Positions 51,994-63,394 are shown, counted from the stretch's first letter. The stretch: 64,000 nt of DNA from Bradyrhizobium sp. Ec3.3 (GCF_000472925.1 NZ_AXAS01000049.1:1-64000), one strand, 5' to 3'. Translations and numbers: made by a program. Notes: generated by a model not told the origin, from the letters alone.

Positions 51994-52136
51994 CTCGTGC
52001 CCCGGACGCAGCGCAGCGCTTCTAAAGCGGTGCGCTGCTGAGCCGGGGCCCATGCCACCGAGAGTGCGCCCGCAATCTCTGGGTCCCGGCTCTGCGGAGC
52101 AGCGTTTCACGCCGCACCGCGTCCGGGACACGAGCC
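51994..52136. repeat. Palindromic repeat, family C copy 3
   Basis: About 143 bases from CGTGCCCCGGACGCAGC to CCGCGTCCGGGACACG, with inner CTGCTGAGCCGGGGCCCAT. It follows the DxDTT-protein gene directly. Confidence 0.85.
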
Positions 52137-52252
52137 TCCAATCACGATGACAGGAAGTTGAAAGCCCATAAGTTAGGCAGGTGCTGGCCCGGCGGCCAAA
52201 TACCGACCACAATTGCTGGGCTTATCGGGATTTTCATCAGACGCGGACCGGC

Positions 52253-52978
52253 ATGTCGCGAACATTTCTTGGCTTGATTATCCTCCTCGCCTTGCCGTCG
52301 CTGGCGCAGGCTGCCGATATCACCGGCACGGCAAAGGTCCGCGACGGCGATTCCGTCCAGATCGGCAACACCCGCATCCGTCTCGGCGGCATCGACGCGC
52401 CGTCGACCGACCAGCTCTGCCTCAACACCAAGGGCGAGCGCTGGACCTGCGGCCTGGCAGCGCGCGAGGAGCTCGCCAAATACGCCGAGGGCAAGAACTG
52501 GGTCTGCCATGCGAGATCGATCGACCGGCGCGGCCGCACCGTGGCGCGCTGCGAGGTCGACGGCGAGGACATTCAGAAATGGCTGGTGCGGAGTGGCTGG
52601 GCGCTGGCCTTCACCCGCATCTCCCACGACTATGAAGCCGACGAAGCGGTCGCGCGCGAAGCCAAGGCCGGCATGTGGCAGGGCGCCTTCATCGCCCCCT
52701 GGGACTGGCGCGTGCGCAACAAGAAGACCGCGATCCTCGGCGCCACCAAGCCGCCCGAAGGAGCGCATGCGATCCTGCTCGCCTCGGCGTCGGGCCCCGT
52801 CGCGCCCTCGCCGGATTGCACCATCAAGGGCAACGTCAACAGCGCCGGCGAATGCATCTTTCACCAGCCGACCAGCCGCTGGTACGCTCAGATCAAGATG
52901 AAGATCAGCAAGGGCACCCGCTGGTTCTGCTCGGTCGAGGAAGCCGAAGCCGCCGGATGCCGCGAGACGCGGCGATAG
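52253..52978 (+). CDS. Secreted thermonuclease-like (SNase) protein
   Basis: A 241-residue exported protein with a signal peptide (FLGLIILLALPSLAQA) and a staphylococcal-nuclease fold: VRDGDSVQIGNTRIRLGGIDAP carries the catalytic Arg/Asp region in two segments, followed by VRSGWALAFTRIS. The C-terminal 70 residues (CTIKGNVNSAGECIFHQP, RWFCSVEEAEAAGCR) form a small Cys-containing module often found after SNase domains in Bradyrhizobium. ATG at 52253. Confidence 0.88.
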   Translation: MSRTFLGLIILLALPSLAQAADITGTAKVRDGDSVQIGNTRIRLGGIDAPSTDQLCLNTKGERWTCGLAAREELAKYAEGKNWVCHARSIDRRGRTVARCEVDGEDIQKWLVRSGWALAFTRISHDYEADEAVAREAKAGMWQGAFIAPWDWRVRNKKTAILGATKPPEGAHAILLASASGPVAPSPDCTIKGNVNSAGECIFHQPTSRWYAQIKMKISKGTRWFCSVEEAEAAGCRETRR

Positions 52979-53108
52979 CCATGTCCGGGCGATCGCTTCT
53001 TGCATGATTATCCCGCGTTTTACGTGCTTTTCTTGGCTCCCCACGGCGCGTAAAAAGCGTGAGCCGATGATCCTCCAGACCGTCTTCATCACATAAGGAA
53101 GAACAACA

Positions 53109-54296
53109 ATGACCGTTCGCGCGGGCCGGGAATTTCTGGCCATCCCCGGGCCCACCACGATGCCCGACGAGGTGCTGCGGGCGATGCATCGTCCGGCGAT
53201 CGACATCTACTCCAAGCAGATGACCGATCTGACCGAGAGCCTGATCAGTGATCTCTCAAAACTGTTCGCGACCAAGGGCAAGTCCTACATCTACATCGCC
53301 AATGGCCACGGCGCCTGGGAAGCCGTGCTCAGCAATGTGCTGTCGCGCGGCGACAAGCTGCTGGTGCTGGAAAGCGGCCGCTTCGCGATCGGCTGGGGCC
53401 ATGCGGCATCCCTGATGGGCGCCGAGGTCGAGGTGCTCAGAGGTGACTGGCGCCGCGCGGTGCGCCCGCACGAGGTCGAGGAGCGCCTGCGCCGTGACAA
53501 GGAGCACAAGATCAAGGCCGTCGTCGTCGTGCAGGTCGACACCGCCTCGGGCGTGCAGAACGACATCGAGGCGATCGGCAAGGCGATCAAGGCGAGCGGC
53601 CACCCGGCGCTGTACATGGTCGACACCGTGGCTTCGCTCGGCTGCATGCCGTTCGAGATGGACAAATGGGGCATCGACGTCGCGATGTCCGGCTCGCAGA
53701 AGGGCCTGATGACGCCGCCCGGCCTCGGCTTCGTCGCGGCGAATGATCGCGCGCTCGAGGCGCACAAGAAGGCGAACATGGCGACGCCCTATTGGAGCTG
53801 GAGCGAACGCGAAGGCACCGAGCATTATCGCAAATATGCCGGCACCGCGCCGGTGCATCTGCTGTTCGCGCTGCGCCAGGCGATCGACCTCTTGCACGAG
53901 GAGGGCCTTGAGAACGCATTCCGTCGGCATAGCCTGCTCGGCGAAGCCGCGCGCCGCGCGGTCGCGATGTGGTCGGAGGGCCAGGTGCTCGGCTTCAATA
54001 TTCTGGAGAATGGCGAGCGCTCCAACACGGTGACGACCGTGACCGTGGGCAACGGGCATGATCCCGCGGTGCTGCAGCGCTATTGCAAGGACAAGTGCGG
54101 CGTGGTGCTCGGCACCGGCATCGGCGATCTCTCCGGCCAGGCCTTCCGCATCGCTCATATGGGCCACGTCAACGCGCCCATGCTGCTCGGCACGCTCGGC
54201 GTGATCGAAGTGGGCCTCAACGCGCTGAAGATCCCGCACGGCAAGGGCGGCCTCGAGGCGGCGGTGGCGTATCTCGGCGAGCAGGTCGGGGCGTAG
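53109..54296 (+). CDS. Class V aminotransferase, serine-glyoxylate type
   Basis: A 395-residue PLP enzyme of the alanine/serine-glyoxylate aminotransferase family. It starts TVRAGREFLAIPGPTTMPDEV. The cofactor Lys is K198 in SGSQKGLMTPPG, the ring-stacking region is NGHGAWEA, and the Asp that binds the PLP ring nitrogen is in YMVDTVASLGCM. It transfers amino groups between Ser/Ala and glyoxylate, as in the serine cycle or photorespiration-like glyoxylate removal (family knowledge). ATG at 53109 follows AAGGAAG. No other serine-cycle gene is nearby, so the physiological partner is uncertain. Confidence 0.92.
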   Translation: MTVRAGREFLAIPGPTTMPDEVLRAMHRPAIDIYSKQMTDLTESLISDLSKLFATKGKSYIYIANGHGAWEAVLSNVLSRGDKLLVLESGRFAIGWGHAASLMGAEVEVLRGDWRRAVRPHEVEERLRRDKEHKIKAVVVVQVDTASGVQNDIEAIGKAIKASGHPALYMVDTVASLGCMPFEMDKWGIDVAMSGSQKGLMTPPGLGFVAANDRALEAHKKANMATPYWSWSEREGTEHYRKYAGTAPVHLLFALRQAIDLLHEEGLENAFRRHSLLGEAARRAVAMWSEGQVLGFNILENGERSNTVTTVTVGNGHDPAVLQRYCKDKCGVVLGTGIGDLSGQAFRIAHMGHVNAPMLLGTLGVIEVGLNALKIPHGKGGLEAAVAYLGEQVGA

Positions 54297-54316
54297 GCGT
54301 CACCTCGCACTCCATT

Positions 54317-54452
54317 GTCGTCCCGGGGCGCGCGAAAGCGCGAGCCCGGGACCCATAACCACAGGATGTGGTTTGGCGAAGACTCGGGGTTGCTAGCTCG
54401 CGCCACAACTTTTCCCTGGGGTTATGGGTCCCCGCCTTCGCGGGGACCACGA
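54317..54452. repeat. Palindromic repeat, family A copy 3
   Basis: About 136 bases from GTCGTCCCGGGGCGCGCG to TCGCGGGGACCACG. The interior is about 80 percent identical by eye to the 15513 copy, including ACCCATAACCACAGGA and CCCTGGGGTTATGGGTCC. Confidence 0.88.
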
Positions 54453-54561
54453 TGGAGCTTGTGGCGATATCGGTGCCTCATGTCCGCTTTGGCCCTTCTT
54501 TAAATCCCCCGTGTCCGATCCGATATAGGGGCAAGACACGCACCCTGACGCGAGGATCGAC

Positions 54562-56670
54562 TTGACCAAAACCGCCAGCCCCACCAAGCCCCCCGTCGCG
54601 CCGCGGCGGCCGCATTCCTTCACCCGGCACGGCATCACCGTGAGCGACGACTATGCCTGGCTGAAGGACGCGAAATGGCAGGAGGTGCTGCGCGATCCCG
54701 CCGTGCTCGATCCCGACATCCGCAAATATCTCGACGAAGAGAACGTCTATACCGAGAGCCTGCTCGGCCACACGGCACCCTTGCAGAAGACGCTGGTGCG
54801 CGAGATGCGCTCCCGGATCAAGGAAGACGATTCCAGCGTGCCCTCGCCGGACGGCGCGTTCGCCTATTTCCGCAAGTTCCGCGAAGGCGGACAGCATGAG
54901 CTGTTCGGCCGCATGCCGCGCAATGGCGGCGACAGCCATATCGTGCTCGACGGCGACGCGCTCGCAAAGGACCACAAGTATTTCAGGTTCGGCGGCAGCC
55001 GGCATTCGCCCGATCACAAGCTGCAGGCATGGACCGCCGACACCAAGGGCTCGGAGTATTTTTCGATCCGCGTGCGCGATTGGGCGACGGGAACGGATCT
55101 CGACGACCTCGTCGAGGAAACCGACGGCGGTGTGGTCTGGAGCAAGGACGCCAAAAGCTTCTTCTACGTGAAGCTCGACGACAATCACCGCCCGATGCAG
55201 GTGTGGCGGCATCGGCTCGGCACGAAGCAGGCTGACGACATCCTGGTCTATGAGGAGCAGGACTCCGGCTGGTTCACGCATTTGCACGAGAGCACCAGCG
55301 GACGCTTTTGCGTGATCGCCGGCGGCGACCATGAAACATCCGAGCAGAGGCTGATCGATCTCGCCAACCCGGACGCACCGCCACGCTTGGTCGCGGCGCG
55401 TGAAGAGGGCGTGCAGTATTCACTCGCCGATCGCGGCGGCGAGCTCTTCATCCTCACCAATGCCGACGACGCCATCGACTTCAAGATCGTCACCGCGCCG
55501 CTCGCCTCGCCCGAGCGCAAGAACTGGCGCGATCTGATCCCGTATCGCCCCGGCATCTACGTCATCGACATCGACCTCTACGCCGGCCATTTGGTGCGGC
55601 TGGAGCGCGCCAATGCGCTGCCGGCGATCGTGATCCGCGATCTCGGCAACAGCGAAGAGCACGCCATCGCCTTCGACGAAGCCGCCTATTCGCTCGACAC
55701 GATGGGCTCCTACGAATTCGAGACGACGAACCTGCGCTTCTCCTATTCGTCGATGACGACGCCCTCGGAAGTCTACGACTACGACATGGCCCGGCGCTCG
55801 CGTGTGCTTCGCAAGCGCCAGGAGATTCCTTGCGGCCACGATGCAGCCGACTACGTCACCACCCGCATCATGGCGAAGGCGCATGACGGCGCCGAGGTGC
55901 CGGTCTCGATCCTGTATCGCCGCGGGCTCAAGCTCGACGGCACGGCGCCACTGCTGCTCTACGGCTACGGCTCCTACGGCGCCGCGATGCCGGCCTCCTT
56001 CAACACCAACCGCCTTTCGCTGGTCGACCGCGGCTTCGTCTACGCCATCGCACATATCCGCGGCGGCGCCGACAAGGGCTGGGGCTGGTACCTCGATGGC
56101 AAGCGCGAGAAGAAGACCAATACGTTCGACGATTTCGCGGCGAGCGCACGCGCTCTGATCGCGGCGAAGTATACGAGCGCAAAACGCATCATTGGTCACG
56201 GCGGCTCGGCCGGCGGCATGCTGATGGGCGCGGTCGCAAACCGCGCCGGCGAATTGTTTGCCGGGATCGTCGCCGAGGTGCCGTTCGTCGACGTGCTCAA
56301 CACCATGCTCGATGACACGTTGCCGCTGACGCCGCCGGAATGGCCGGAATGGGGCAACCCGATCGAGAGCGAGAAGGATTTTCGCACCATCCTGTCCTAC
56401 TCGCCCTACGACAACGTTGCGGCGAAGGACTATCCGGCGATCCTGGCAATGGGCGGCTTGACCGATCCTCGCGTCACCTATTGGGAGCCCGCCAAATGGA
56501 TCGCGCGCCTGCGCGCCACCATGAGCGGCGGCGGCCCGGTTCTGCTCCGCACCAACATGGGCGCCGGCCACGGCGGCGCATCGGGGCGCTTCGACCGCCT
56601 CGACGAGGTTGCGATCGTGTATGCGTTTGCACTGTGGGCGGTTGGGATGATGGATAAGGCGGAGGTCTAG
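54562..56670 (+). CDS. Prolyl oligopeptidase family serine peptidase (oligopeptidase B-like)
   Basis: A 702-residue cytosolic S9A peptidase with an N-terminal propeller (about 80-420) and a catalytic alpha/beta-hydrolase domain. The triad is Ser549 (GHGGSAGGM), Asp635 (GGLTDPRVTYWEP) and His670 (GAGHGGASGRF). The pattern RGGADKGWGWYLDGK(R)EKKTNTFDDF is typical of oligopeptidase B, which cuts after Lys/Arg in short peptides. The start is TTG at 54562, after GAGGA. No signal peptide is seen. Confidence 0.93.
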   Translation: MTKTASPTKPPVAPRRPHSFTRHGITVSDDYAWLKDAKWQEVLRDPAVLDPDIRKYLDEENVYTESLLGHTAPLQKTLVREMRSRIKEDDSSVPSPDGAFAYFRKFREGGQHELFGRMPRNGGDSHIVLDGDALAKDHKYFRFGGSRHSPDHKLQAWTADTKGSEYFSIRVRDWATGTDLDDLVEETDGGVVWSKDAKSFFYVKLDDNHRPMQVWRHRLGTKQADDILVYEEQDSGWFTHLHESTSGRFCVIAGGDHETSEQRLIDLANPDAPPRLVAAREEGVQYSLADRGGELFILTNADDAIDFKIVTAPLASPERKNWRDLIPYRPGIYVIDIDLYAGHLVRLERANALPAIVIRDLGNSEEHAIAFDEAAYSLDTMGSYEFETTNLRFSYSSMTTPSEVYDYDMARRSRVLRKRQEIPCGHDAADYVTTRIMAKAHDGAEVPVSILYRRGLKLDGTAPLLLYGYGSYGAAMPASFNTNRLSLVDRGFVYAIAHIRGGADKGWGWYLDGKREKKTNTFDDFAASARALIAAKYTSAKRIIGHGGSAGGMLMGAVANRAGELFAGIVAEVPFVDVLNTMLDDTLPLTPPEWPEWGNPIESEKDFRTILSYSPYDNVAAKDYPAILAMGGLTDPRVTYWEPAKWIARLRATMSGGGPVLLRTNMGAGHGGASGRFDRLDEVAIVYAFALWAVGMMDKAEV

Positions 56671-56671
56671 C

Positions 56672-56860
56672 TTCTCCCTCTCCCCGTTCTTACGGGGCCG
56701 CGACGAGCTGCGCTTGCGCTGAGAGGGTTGGGGGAGGGCTGCTTCCGCAATCGCGGTAAAAGCTGGACTCGCGGAGAGTCCCCCTCACCCGGAATCCGCG
56801 CTCCGCGCGGATTCCGGCCTCTCCCCGCAGGCGGGAGAGGCGAAGCGCCAACCTCGCCTC
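56672..56860. repeat. Intergenic repeat cluster, family E
   Basis: A GC-rich repeat block between converging genes, with CTCCCTCTCCCCG at the left and CCTCTCCCCGCAGGCGGGAGAGG at the right in two parts. It includes a perfect 13-bp hairpin, CCGGAATCCGCGC (56789-56801) / GCGCGGATTCCGG (56805-56817), with a 3-nt loop. Confidence 0.75.
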
Positions 56861-56896
56861 GTTCAATCCAGGCGACGACCGCAAGCAGCGTGCACC

Positions 56897-57988
56897 TCAC
56901 ACCGCCCCATGCGCCTCCACGTAGAGCGCGTAGACGGAGTGGGAGCTTGCCATATAGAGGCGGTTGTTCTTCGGGCCGCCGAAGCAGAGATTGGCGCAGC
57001 GCTCGGGCAGCTTGATGAAGGCGAGCGGCTTGCCTTCGGGGTTGAACACCATCACGCCGTCGAGATCATCGGGCTTGCCCCTGAGCTGAAACACCCGGCG
57101 GCCGCCGATGTCCGTCGGCTCGGCTTGCAGCGCGCCGTTCGAACCCCAGCCGCACCACAGATTGCCGTCGCGGTCGACGCGAAAACCGTCGAGCGAGCCC
57201 TGGTCGGCGGCATCGATCAGCTTGGTCTTGCCGCTCAGCGCGCCGTCGTCGCCGACATTGTAGCTCCAGATGCTGCGGTTGGGCGTGCCCTTCCATTCGA
57301 CGATGTAGAGCTTCTTCTCGTCCGGCGAGAACGCCAGGCCATTCGGATTGACGAGATCGGTGAGGACGGCGGTGAGCTTGCCGTCCTTGGCGATGCGGTA
57401 GACGTTGGTGGTGGCCTGCTCGGGCTTTTCCTTCTTGCCCTCCCACTCGCCATTGATGCCGAACGTCGGATCGGTGAACCAGATGCTGTCGTCGGATTTC
57501 ACCACGATGTCGTTCGGCGCGTTCAGGCGCTTGCCTTCGAACTTGTCGGCGAGCACCGTGATCTTGCCGTCCTTTTCGGTGCGGGTAATGCGGCGGGTGA
57601 CGGAGTGCTCGCAGGTGACGAGGCGGCCCTGGCGGTCACGCGCATTGCCGTTGGCGTAATTGGCATTGCTGCGGAAGACGCTGGTCTGCCCGGTTTTCTC
57701 ATCGAACTTCATGATCCGGTTGTTGGGAATGTCCGAAAACAGGAGGTAGCCGCCCTCCGGGAAATAGGCCGGGCCCTCGGCCCAGCGCATGCCGGTCGCG
57801 ACCTGCTCGATCGTCGAGGAATAGAGCCGGTATTTTGCAAAGCTGGGATCGAGGATCTGGACGGCGGCATCCGGATAGCGCTGGTTCGGCGAGAACGGGA
57901 AAGATTGCGCGCCGGCGGCGCGGGCGAGAAGCGTGGAAGCCGCCGCTGCACCAGCACCGGCCAAGAGATCGCGTTGTGACAGATTCAT
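56897..57988 (-). CDS. SMP-30/gluconolactonase family lactonase, exported
   Basis: A 363-residue propeller enzyme of the SMP-30/gluconolaconase type. The N-terminus MNLSQRDLLAGAGAAAASTLLARAAGAQ is an export signal with partial Tat character (a single Arg, not RR). Family motifs: ATGMRWAEGPAYFPEGGYLLFSDIPNNRI in parts with metal-binding Glu, RLNAPNDIVVKSDDSIWFTDPTFG with Asn, and DGFRVDRDGNLWCG with Asp. It likely opens sugar lactones in the periplasm. It is the last gene of the sugar-acid operon, 73 bases after the RraA-type gene. Confidence 0.9.
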   Translation of the reverse strand: MNLSQRDLLAGAGAAAASTLLARAAGAQSFPFSPNQRYPDAAVQILDPSFAKYRLYSSTIEQVATGMRWAEGPAYFPEGGYLLFSDIPNNRIMKFDEKTGQTSVFRSNANYANGNARDRQGRLVTCEHSVTRRITRTEKDGKITVLADKFEGKRLNAPNDIVVKSDDSIWFTDPTFGINGEWEGKKEKPEQATTNVYRIAKDGKLTAVLTDLVNPNGLAFSPDEKKLYIVEWKGTPNRSIWSYNVGDDGALSGKTKLIDAADQGSLDGFRVDRDGNLWCGWGSNGALQAEPTDIGGRRVFQLRGKPDDLDGVMVFNPEGKPLAFIKLPERCANLCFGGPKNNRLYMASSHSVYALYVEAHGAV

Positions 57989-58061
57989 TTCAGTTCCTCC
58001 CTGATTGCTCTGAACCGGCCGTTGCGTCGGCCGGCTCGTGTGACGATGTGGTTGATGCGGA

Positions 58062-58781
58062 CTAGCGACCGTTCGCCTTGCGCCAGGCCGCGAAGTCGGT
58101 GAGCGTCTGCGGATCGGTGGCCGGATAGAGCCCGAAGATGCCGCGGCCCTTGCTGACTTCCTCGGTGACGAAGTCCTCGAACGCAGTCATCTCGAACGTC
58201 TCGTTGGCGATCTCGTCAGCGAGATGCGCGGGGATGACGATCACGCCATCGCTGTCACCGAGAATGACGTCGCCGGGAAACACCGGCGCATCGCCGCAGC
58301 CAATCGGGACGTTGATCTCGATCGCCTGGTGCAGCGTGAGGTTCGTCGGCGCGCTCGGGCGGTGATGGAAGGCGGGAAAGCCGAGCTTGGCGATCTCGGC
58401 GGAATCGCGAAAGCCGCCATCGGTGACGACGCCGGCGACGCCGCGCTTCATCAGCCGCGTCACCAGGATCGCACCGGCGGATGCGGCGCGCGCGTCCTTG
58501 CGGCTGTCCATCACCAGCACCGCGCCGGGCGGGCAATCCTCGACCGCCTTGCGCTGCGGATGCGAGTGATCGCGGAACACTTCGATGGTGTTGAGGTCCT
58601 CGCGCGCCGGCATGTAGCGCAGCGTGAAGGCCTCGCCGACCATGGTCGGCTGGTCGGGGCCAAGGGGATGCACATCCTGGATCATCTGGATGCGCAGGCC
58701 ACGCTTGAACAGCGCGGTGGCGACAGTGGCGGTGGAGACGGACTTGAGCTTGTTACGGGTGGCGTCGCTGAGTTTTGTCAT
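58062..58781 (-). CDS. RraA/HMG-aldolase family protein
   Basis: A 239-residue member of the RraA-like family. The active-site motif VVTDGGFRDSAEI keeps the Arg-Asp pair that 4-hydroxy-4-methyl-2-oxoglutarate aldolases use for catalysis and metal binding, which distinguishes it from non-enzymatic RraA. VLVMDSRKDARAASAGAILVTRLMKRG and GDVILGDSDGVIVIP are also typical. Enzymes of this group split 2-keto acids to pyruvate plus a second carbonyl compound. Between a sugar-acid dehydratase and a lactonase it may cleave a 2-keto-3-deoxy acid (inference). ATG at 58781. Confidence 0.88.
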   Translation of the reverse strand: MTKLSDATRNKLKSVSTATVATALFKRGLRIQMIQDVHPLGPDQPTMVGEAFTLRYMPAREDLNTIEVFRDHSHPQRKAVEDCPPGAVLVMDSRKDARAASAGAILVTRLMKRGVAGVVTDGGFRDSAEIAKLGFPAFHHRPSAPTNLTLHQAIEINVPIGCGDAPVFPGDVILGDSDGVIVIPAHLADEIANETFEMTAFEDFVTEEVSKGRGIFGLYPATDPQTLTDFAAWRKANGR

Positions 58782-58803
58782 TGCGTTCTCGCTCTCTCAT
58801 CTT

Positions 58804-58926
58804 CGTCTTTCCGGGGCGCGCGACTTGGCGCGAGCCCGGAATCCATACTCCCGATCGTGGTTATGGATTCTCAGGTGCGCAATTGCGCACCATAGCTCGC
58901 CGCTTGCGCGGCGCCCCGGAATGACA
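58804..58926. repeat. Palindromic repeat, family B copy 3
   Basis: About 123 bases with ends CGTCTTTCCGGGGCGCGCG and CGCGGCGCCCCGGAATGACAG. It sits inside the operon, between the dehydratase and RraA-type genes, where it may lower downstream expression. Confidence 0.82.
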
Positions 58927-58932
58927 GTTGCT

Positions 58933-60665
<1,733 letters not shown>

Positions 60666-60669
<4 letters not shown>

Positions 60670-61529
60670 GATTGGGTACCCCATTTCTGGACGGTATTCC
60701 GCTCGATAGCGCGGAAGATCAGGTTCTCGACAAAGAGCCCGATGATAATGACGGTCAAGAGACCTGCGAAGACCGCAGGAATGTCGAGAAGGTTGCGGTT
60801 CTCGAAGATGAACCAGCCAAGCCCGCCCTGCCCTGATGACACGCCGAACACCAGCTCTGCCGCGATCAGCGTGCGCCAGGCGAAGGCCCAACCGATTTTC
60901 AGACCGGTGAGGATCGAGCCGAAGGCCGCCGGGATCAGAATCTTTGCGACATAGGGCAATCCGCGCAGGCCGTAGTTGCGGCCGACCATGCGCAGCGTGT
61001 TCGATACGCTCTTGAAGCCGGAATGGGTGTTGAGCGCGACCGGCCACAGCACCGAATGGATCAGCACGAAGACGAGGCTGGCATTGCCGAGCCCGAACCA
61101 GATCAGCGCCAAGGGCAACAGCGCGATCGCCGGCAGCGGATTGAACATCGCCGTCACCGTCTCCAGGAAATCGGTGCCGATGCGGGTCGAGATTGCGAGC
61201 ACGGTGAAGATGGCGGCGAGCGCGATGCCTGCCGAATAGCCCATGAACAGCACTTTGAGCGAGGTCCAGGCGCGCATGGGAATGGTGCCGTCCTTGATGC
61301 GCTCGAACAACGTGACGGAGGTATCGTGCAGCGTCGGGAACAGCAGGGGGTTGTCGAGGTAGACGCCGTAGGCTTCCCAGACCGCCGCAAGAAACAGGAT
61401 GATGACGGCCTTGCGAACGAAGCCGTCGTTCCACAAGAGCTCAAGGACGCTCAGCTTGCGTTCAACCTCCCCGGCGCTGACGGCGTCCGCAGCCGGCGCG
61501 GCTCGCAGCAAGATTCTCGCTTCGCCCAT
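60666..61529 (-). CDS. ABC transporter permease, NitT/TauT (SsuC-like)
   Basis: A 287-residue inner-membrane permease with about six helices and the binding-protein-dependent transport signature loop (WRTLIAAELVFGVSSGQGGLGWFIF). It belongs to the SsuC/TauC/NrtB group that imports nitrate, sulfonates and other organic anions. ATG at 61529 lies 6 bases after AGGGAG; TTG at 61544 is the longer frame. It is translationally coupled to the dehydratase downstream and 11 bases after the ATPase. Confidence 0.93.
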
Positions 61530-61540
61530 GAGAAGCTCCC

Positions 61541-62302
61541 TCAATGCGCCGTTGCTGCGGACGAGAACAGGAGATCATGGATCTCCTTCTCCAGACGCCC
61601 GGCACTGCCATCGTCGCTGGAGACGCGGTCGACATCGACTACCTCCGCCTTGACGCGTCCGGGATGCGGCGACAGCAGCAAGATGCGGTTGCCGATGCGA
61701 ATTGCTTCCGCGATCGAATGGGTGACGAACAGCACGGTAAATTTCGTCTCGCTCCAGAGCTGGAGCAGTTCGTCCTGGCAGGTTCGCCGCGTCAGCGCAT
61801 CGAGCGCCGCGAACGGCTCGTCCATCAGGAGAATATCAGGCTCCATCGCCATGCCGCGGGCGATGGCGACGCGCTGCTTCATGCCGCCCGAGAGCGTGTG
61901 CGGATAGGCATCGACCACGCGGGTGAGGCCGACCTTCTCGATATAGGCCCGCGCACGCGCCTCGGCCTCCTTGCGCGGCAACCGACGCGCAGTCAGAAGC
62001 GGGAACATCACGTTGGCGAGCACGGTCTTCCAGGGCAGGAGCTGATCGAACTCCTGGAAGATCATCATGCGGTCGGCGCCGGGACCGACGATGCCGCGCC
62101 CCTGAATCGCCATCCGACCTTCGCTCGGCACCATGTAGCCGCCGACCGCCTTGAGCAGGGTCGACTTGCCGCAGCCGGAAGGTCCGAGCAGCACGAAGCG
62201 GTCGGACTTGTCGACGGTGAAGGAGACCTTTTCGGTCGCCGTGACGACGGCGCTCGAGGTCTTGTAGCGCAGCGTCACCCCGCTGACATCGAGCAGCGCC
62301 AT
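61541..62302 (-). CDS. ABC transporter ATP-binding protein, NitT/TauT
   Basis: A 253-residue ATPase: Walker A GPSGCGKST, Q-loop MIFQEFDQLLPWKTV, signature LSGGMKQRVAIARG, Walker B ILLMDEPFAALD, His switch FVTHSIAEA. It belongs to the SsuB/TauB group. It is 4 bases downstream of the binding-protein gene and part of the same operon. Confidence 0.95.
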   Translation of the reverse strand: MALLDVSGVTLRYKTSSAVVTATEKVSFTVDKSDRFVLLGPSGCGKSTLLKAVGGYMVPSEGRMAIQGRGIVGPGADRMMIFQEFDQLLPWKTVLANVMFPLLTARRLPRKEAEARARAYIEKVGLTRVVDAYPHTLSGGMKQRVAIARGMAMEPDILLMDEPFAALDALTRRTCQDELLQLWSETKFTVLFVTHSIAEAIRIGNRILLLSPHPGRVKAEVVDVDRVSSDDGSAGRLEKEIHDLLFSSAATAH

Positions 62303-62306
62303 GAAA

Positions 62307-63326
62307 TCAACTGCCCTTCAGGTCGTGCGCGACGGGGAGATAGTAGTCCGTCCACGCCTTGGGCTGCGTCTTCAGCGTGCCGGTCTTGAACAGGTGGGCA
62401 GCGAATTTCATCGTGCCCTGCGGCTCGAGATTCCACTCCATCATGCCGGGCTGCTTGAGCAGATCCAACAGCTCCTCGACCGAGGTCTTGTCGCCGGTGA
62501 TCTCCTTGTAGATCTCGACCGCCTGCCTGGTATCGCTGCGGATCAGGTCCTGCGCTTCCTTGGTCGCATCGCGCACGGCCTGGATAATCTTTGGATTGGC
62601 ATCGGCGAATTTGGTCGTGGTGAAGAACTGCGCCTGGCTGAGCGGCCCGCCCATCACGTCGGGCGAGTTCAGCACGACATGCGCGCCCGGCACGTTCTTC
62701 AGCTCGAGGAAGCTGAACGGCGGAATCGAGAAATGGTTGTGCACCTCGTGCTTGGGATTGGCGAGCGAGGCATAAGCGTCGGGGTGACCGAGTTGCACCG
62801 TGTTGGCATCGAGCTTCGACCACTGGTCGGCGCCGAAGGCTTCGGCGGCCGCGATCTGCAACACGATGGCCTGGGTCGAGACCTTCACAGTCGGCACCGC
62901 GATCTTGTCGGTGGGGCCAAAATCCTTGATCGATTTGATGTTGGGGTCACGGCTGATCAGCGTCATCGGCTGCGCCGACGTTGCGACGATGCCCTTCACG
63001 CCACCGCGGGTGCGATCCCACAAAAGCAGGAGATTGCCGGTGCCGGTGTTGAGGATATCGACGCCGCCCGCGAGCAGCGCGTCGGTCTGCGCGCCGCCGC
63101 CGGAGAAGGTGATCCATTTGGTGGTGACGCCTGATACGCCAAGCGAAGCTGCGTGCTTCTCGATCAGCTTCAGCTTCTCCATGATGTGGCTCGGCATGTA
63201 GAAGATGCCAGGCTGCCGCGAGAGCGCGATCTCGGATTTCTGCTGCGCTTCTGCCGCGACCGCCGACAGGGCCAGGGCGGCGATCATGGCGACGGCGGCG
63301 AGGCCGTGCTGGAACTGCTTGATCAT
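62307..63326 (-). CDS. ABC transporter substrate-binding protein, NitT/TauT
   Basis: A 339-residue periplasmic binding protein with signal peptide about 1-27 (FQHGLAAVAMIAALALSAVAAEA) and a type 2 binding fold (LSRQPGIFYMPSHIMEKLKLIEKHA). It is the first gene of the operon, with its start 95 bases from the divergent GntR gene. The ligand is unknown; the dehydratase/lactonase neighbours suggest an organic or sugar acid. Confidence 0.93.
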   Translation of the reverse strand: MIKQFQHGLAAVAMIAALALSAVAAEAQQKSEIALSRQPGIFYMPSHIMEKLKLIEKHAASLGVSGVTTKWITFSGGGAQTDALLAGGVDILNTGTGNLLLLWDRTRGGVKGIVATSAQPMTLISRDPNIKSIKDFGPTDKIAVPTVKVSTQAIVLQIAAAEAFGADQWSKLDANTVQLGHPDAYASLANPKHEVHNHFSIPPFSFLELKNVPGAHVVLNSPDVMGGPLSQAQFFTTTKFADANPKIIQAVRDATKEAQDLIRSDTRQAVEIYKEITGDKTSVEELLDLLKQPGMMEWNLEPQGTMKFAAHLFKTGTLKTQPKAWTDYYLPVAHDLKGS

Positions 63327-63368
63327 TGTTGTTCGTTTCCTCCGGCCGGCATTGACGAGCGGCGTTGC

Positions 63369-63394
63369 TGATGCACTAATGTATTAGTGCATCA
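63369..63394. promoter_or_regulatory. Perfect operator palindrome, probable GntR site
   Basis: TGATGCACTAAT (63369-63380), GT, ATTAGTGCATCA (63383-63394): 12-bp perfect arms in the 94-base region between the divergent binding-protein and GntR genes. It is ideally placed to repress both. The regulator assignment is inference. Confidence 0.85.

Noticed and set aside
15513..58926. Palindromic elements as insertion sequences
   Set aside because: They are about 85-190 bases, carry no transposase ORF and show no clear target duplication, so I call them intergenic repeats only.
60670..61434. Long N-terminal extension of the dehydratase frame
   Set aside because: It overlaps the permease gene in another frame; the ATG at 60669 with a 4-base overlap is the natural start.
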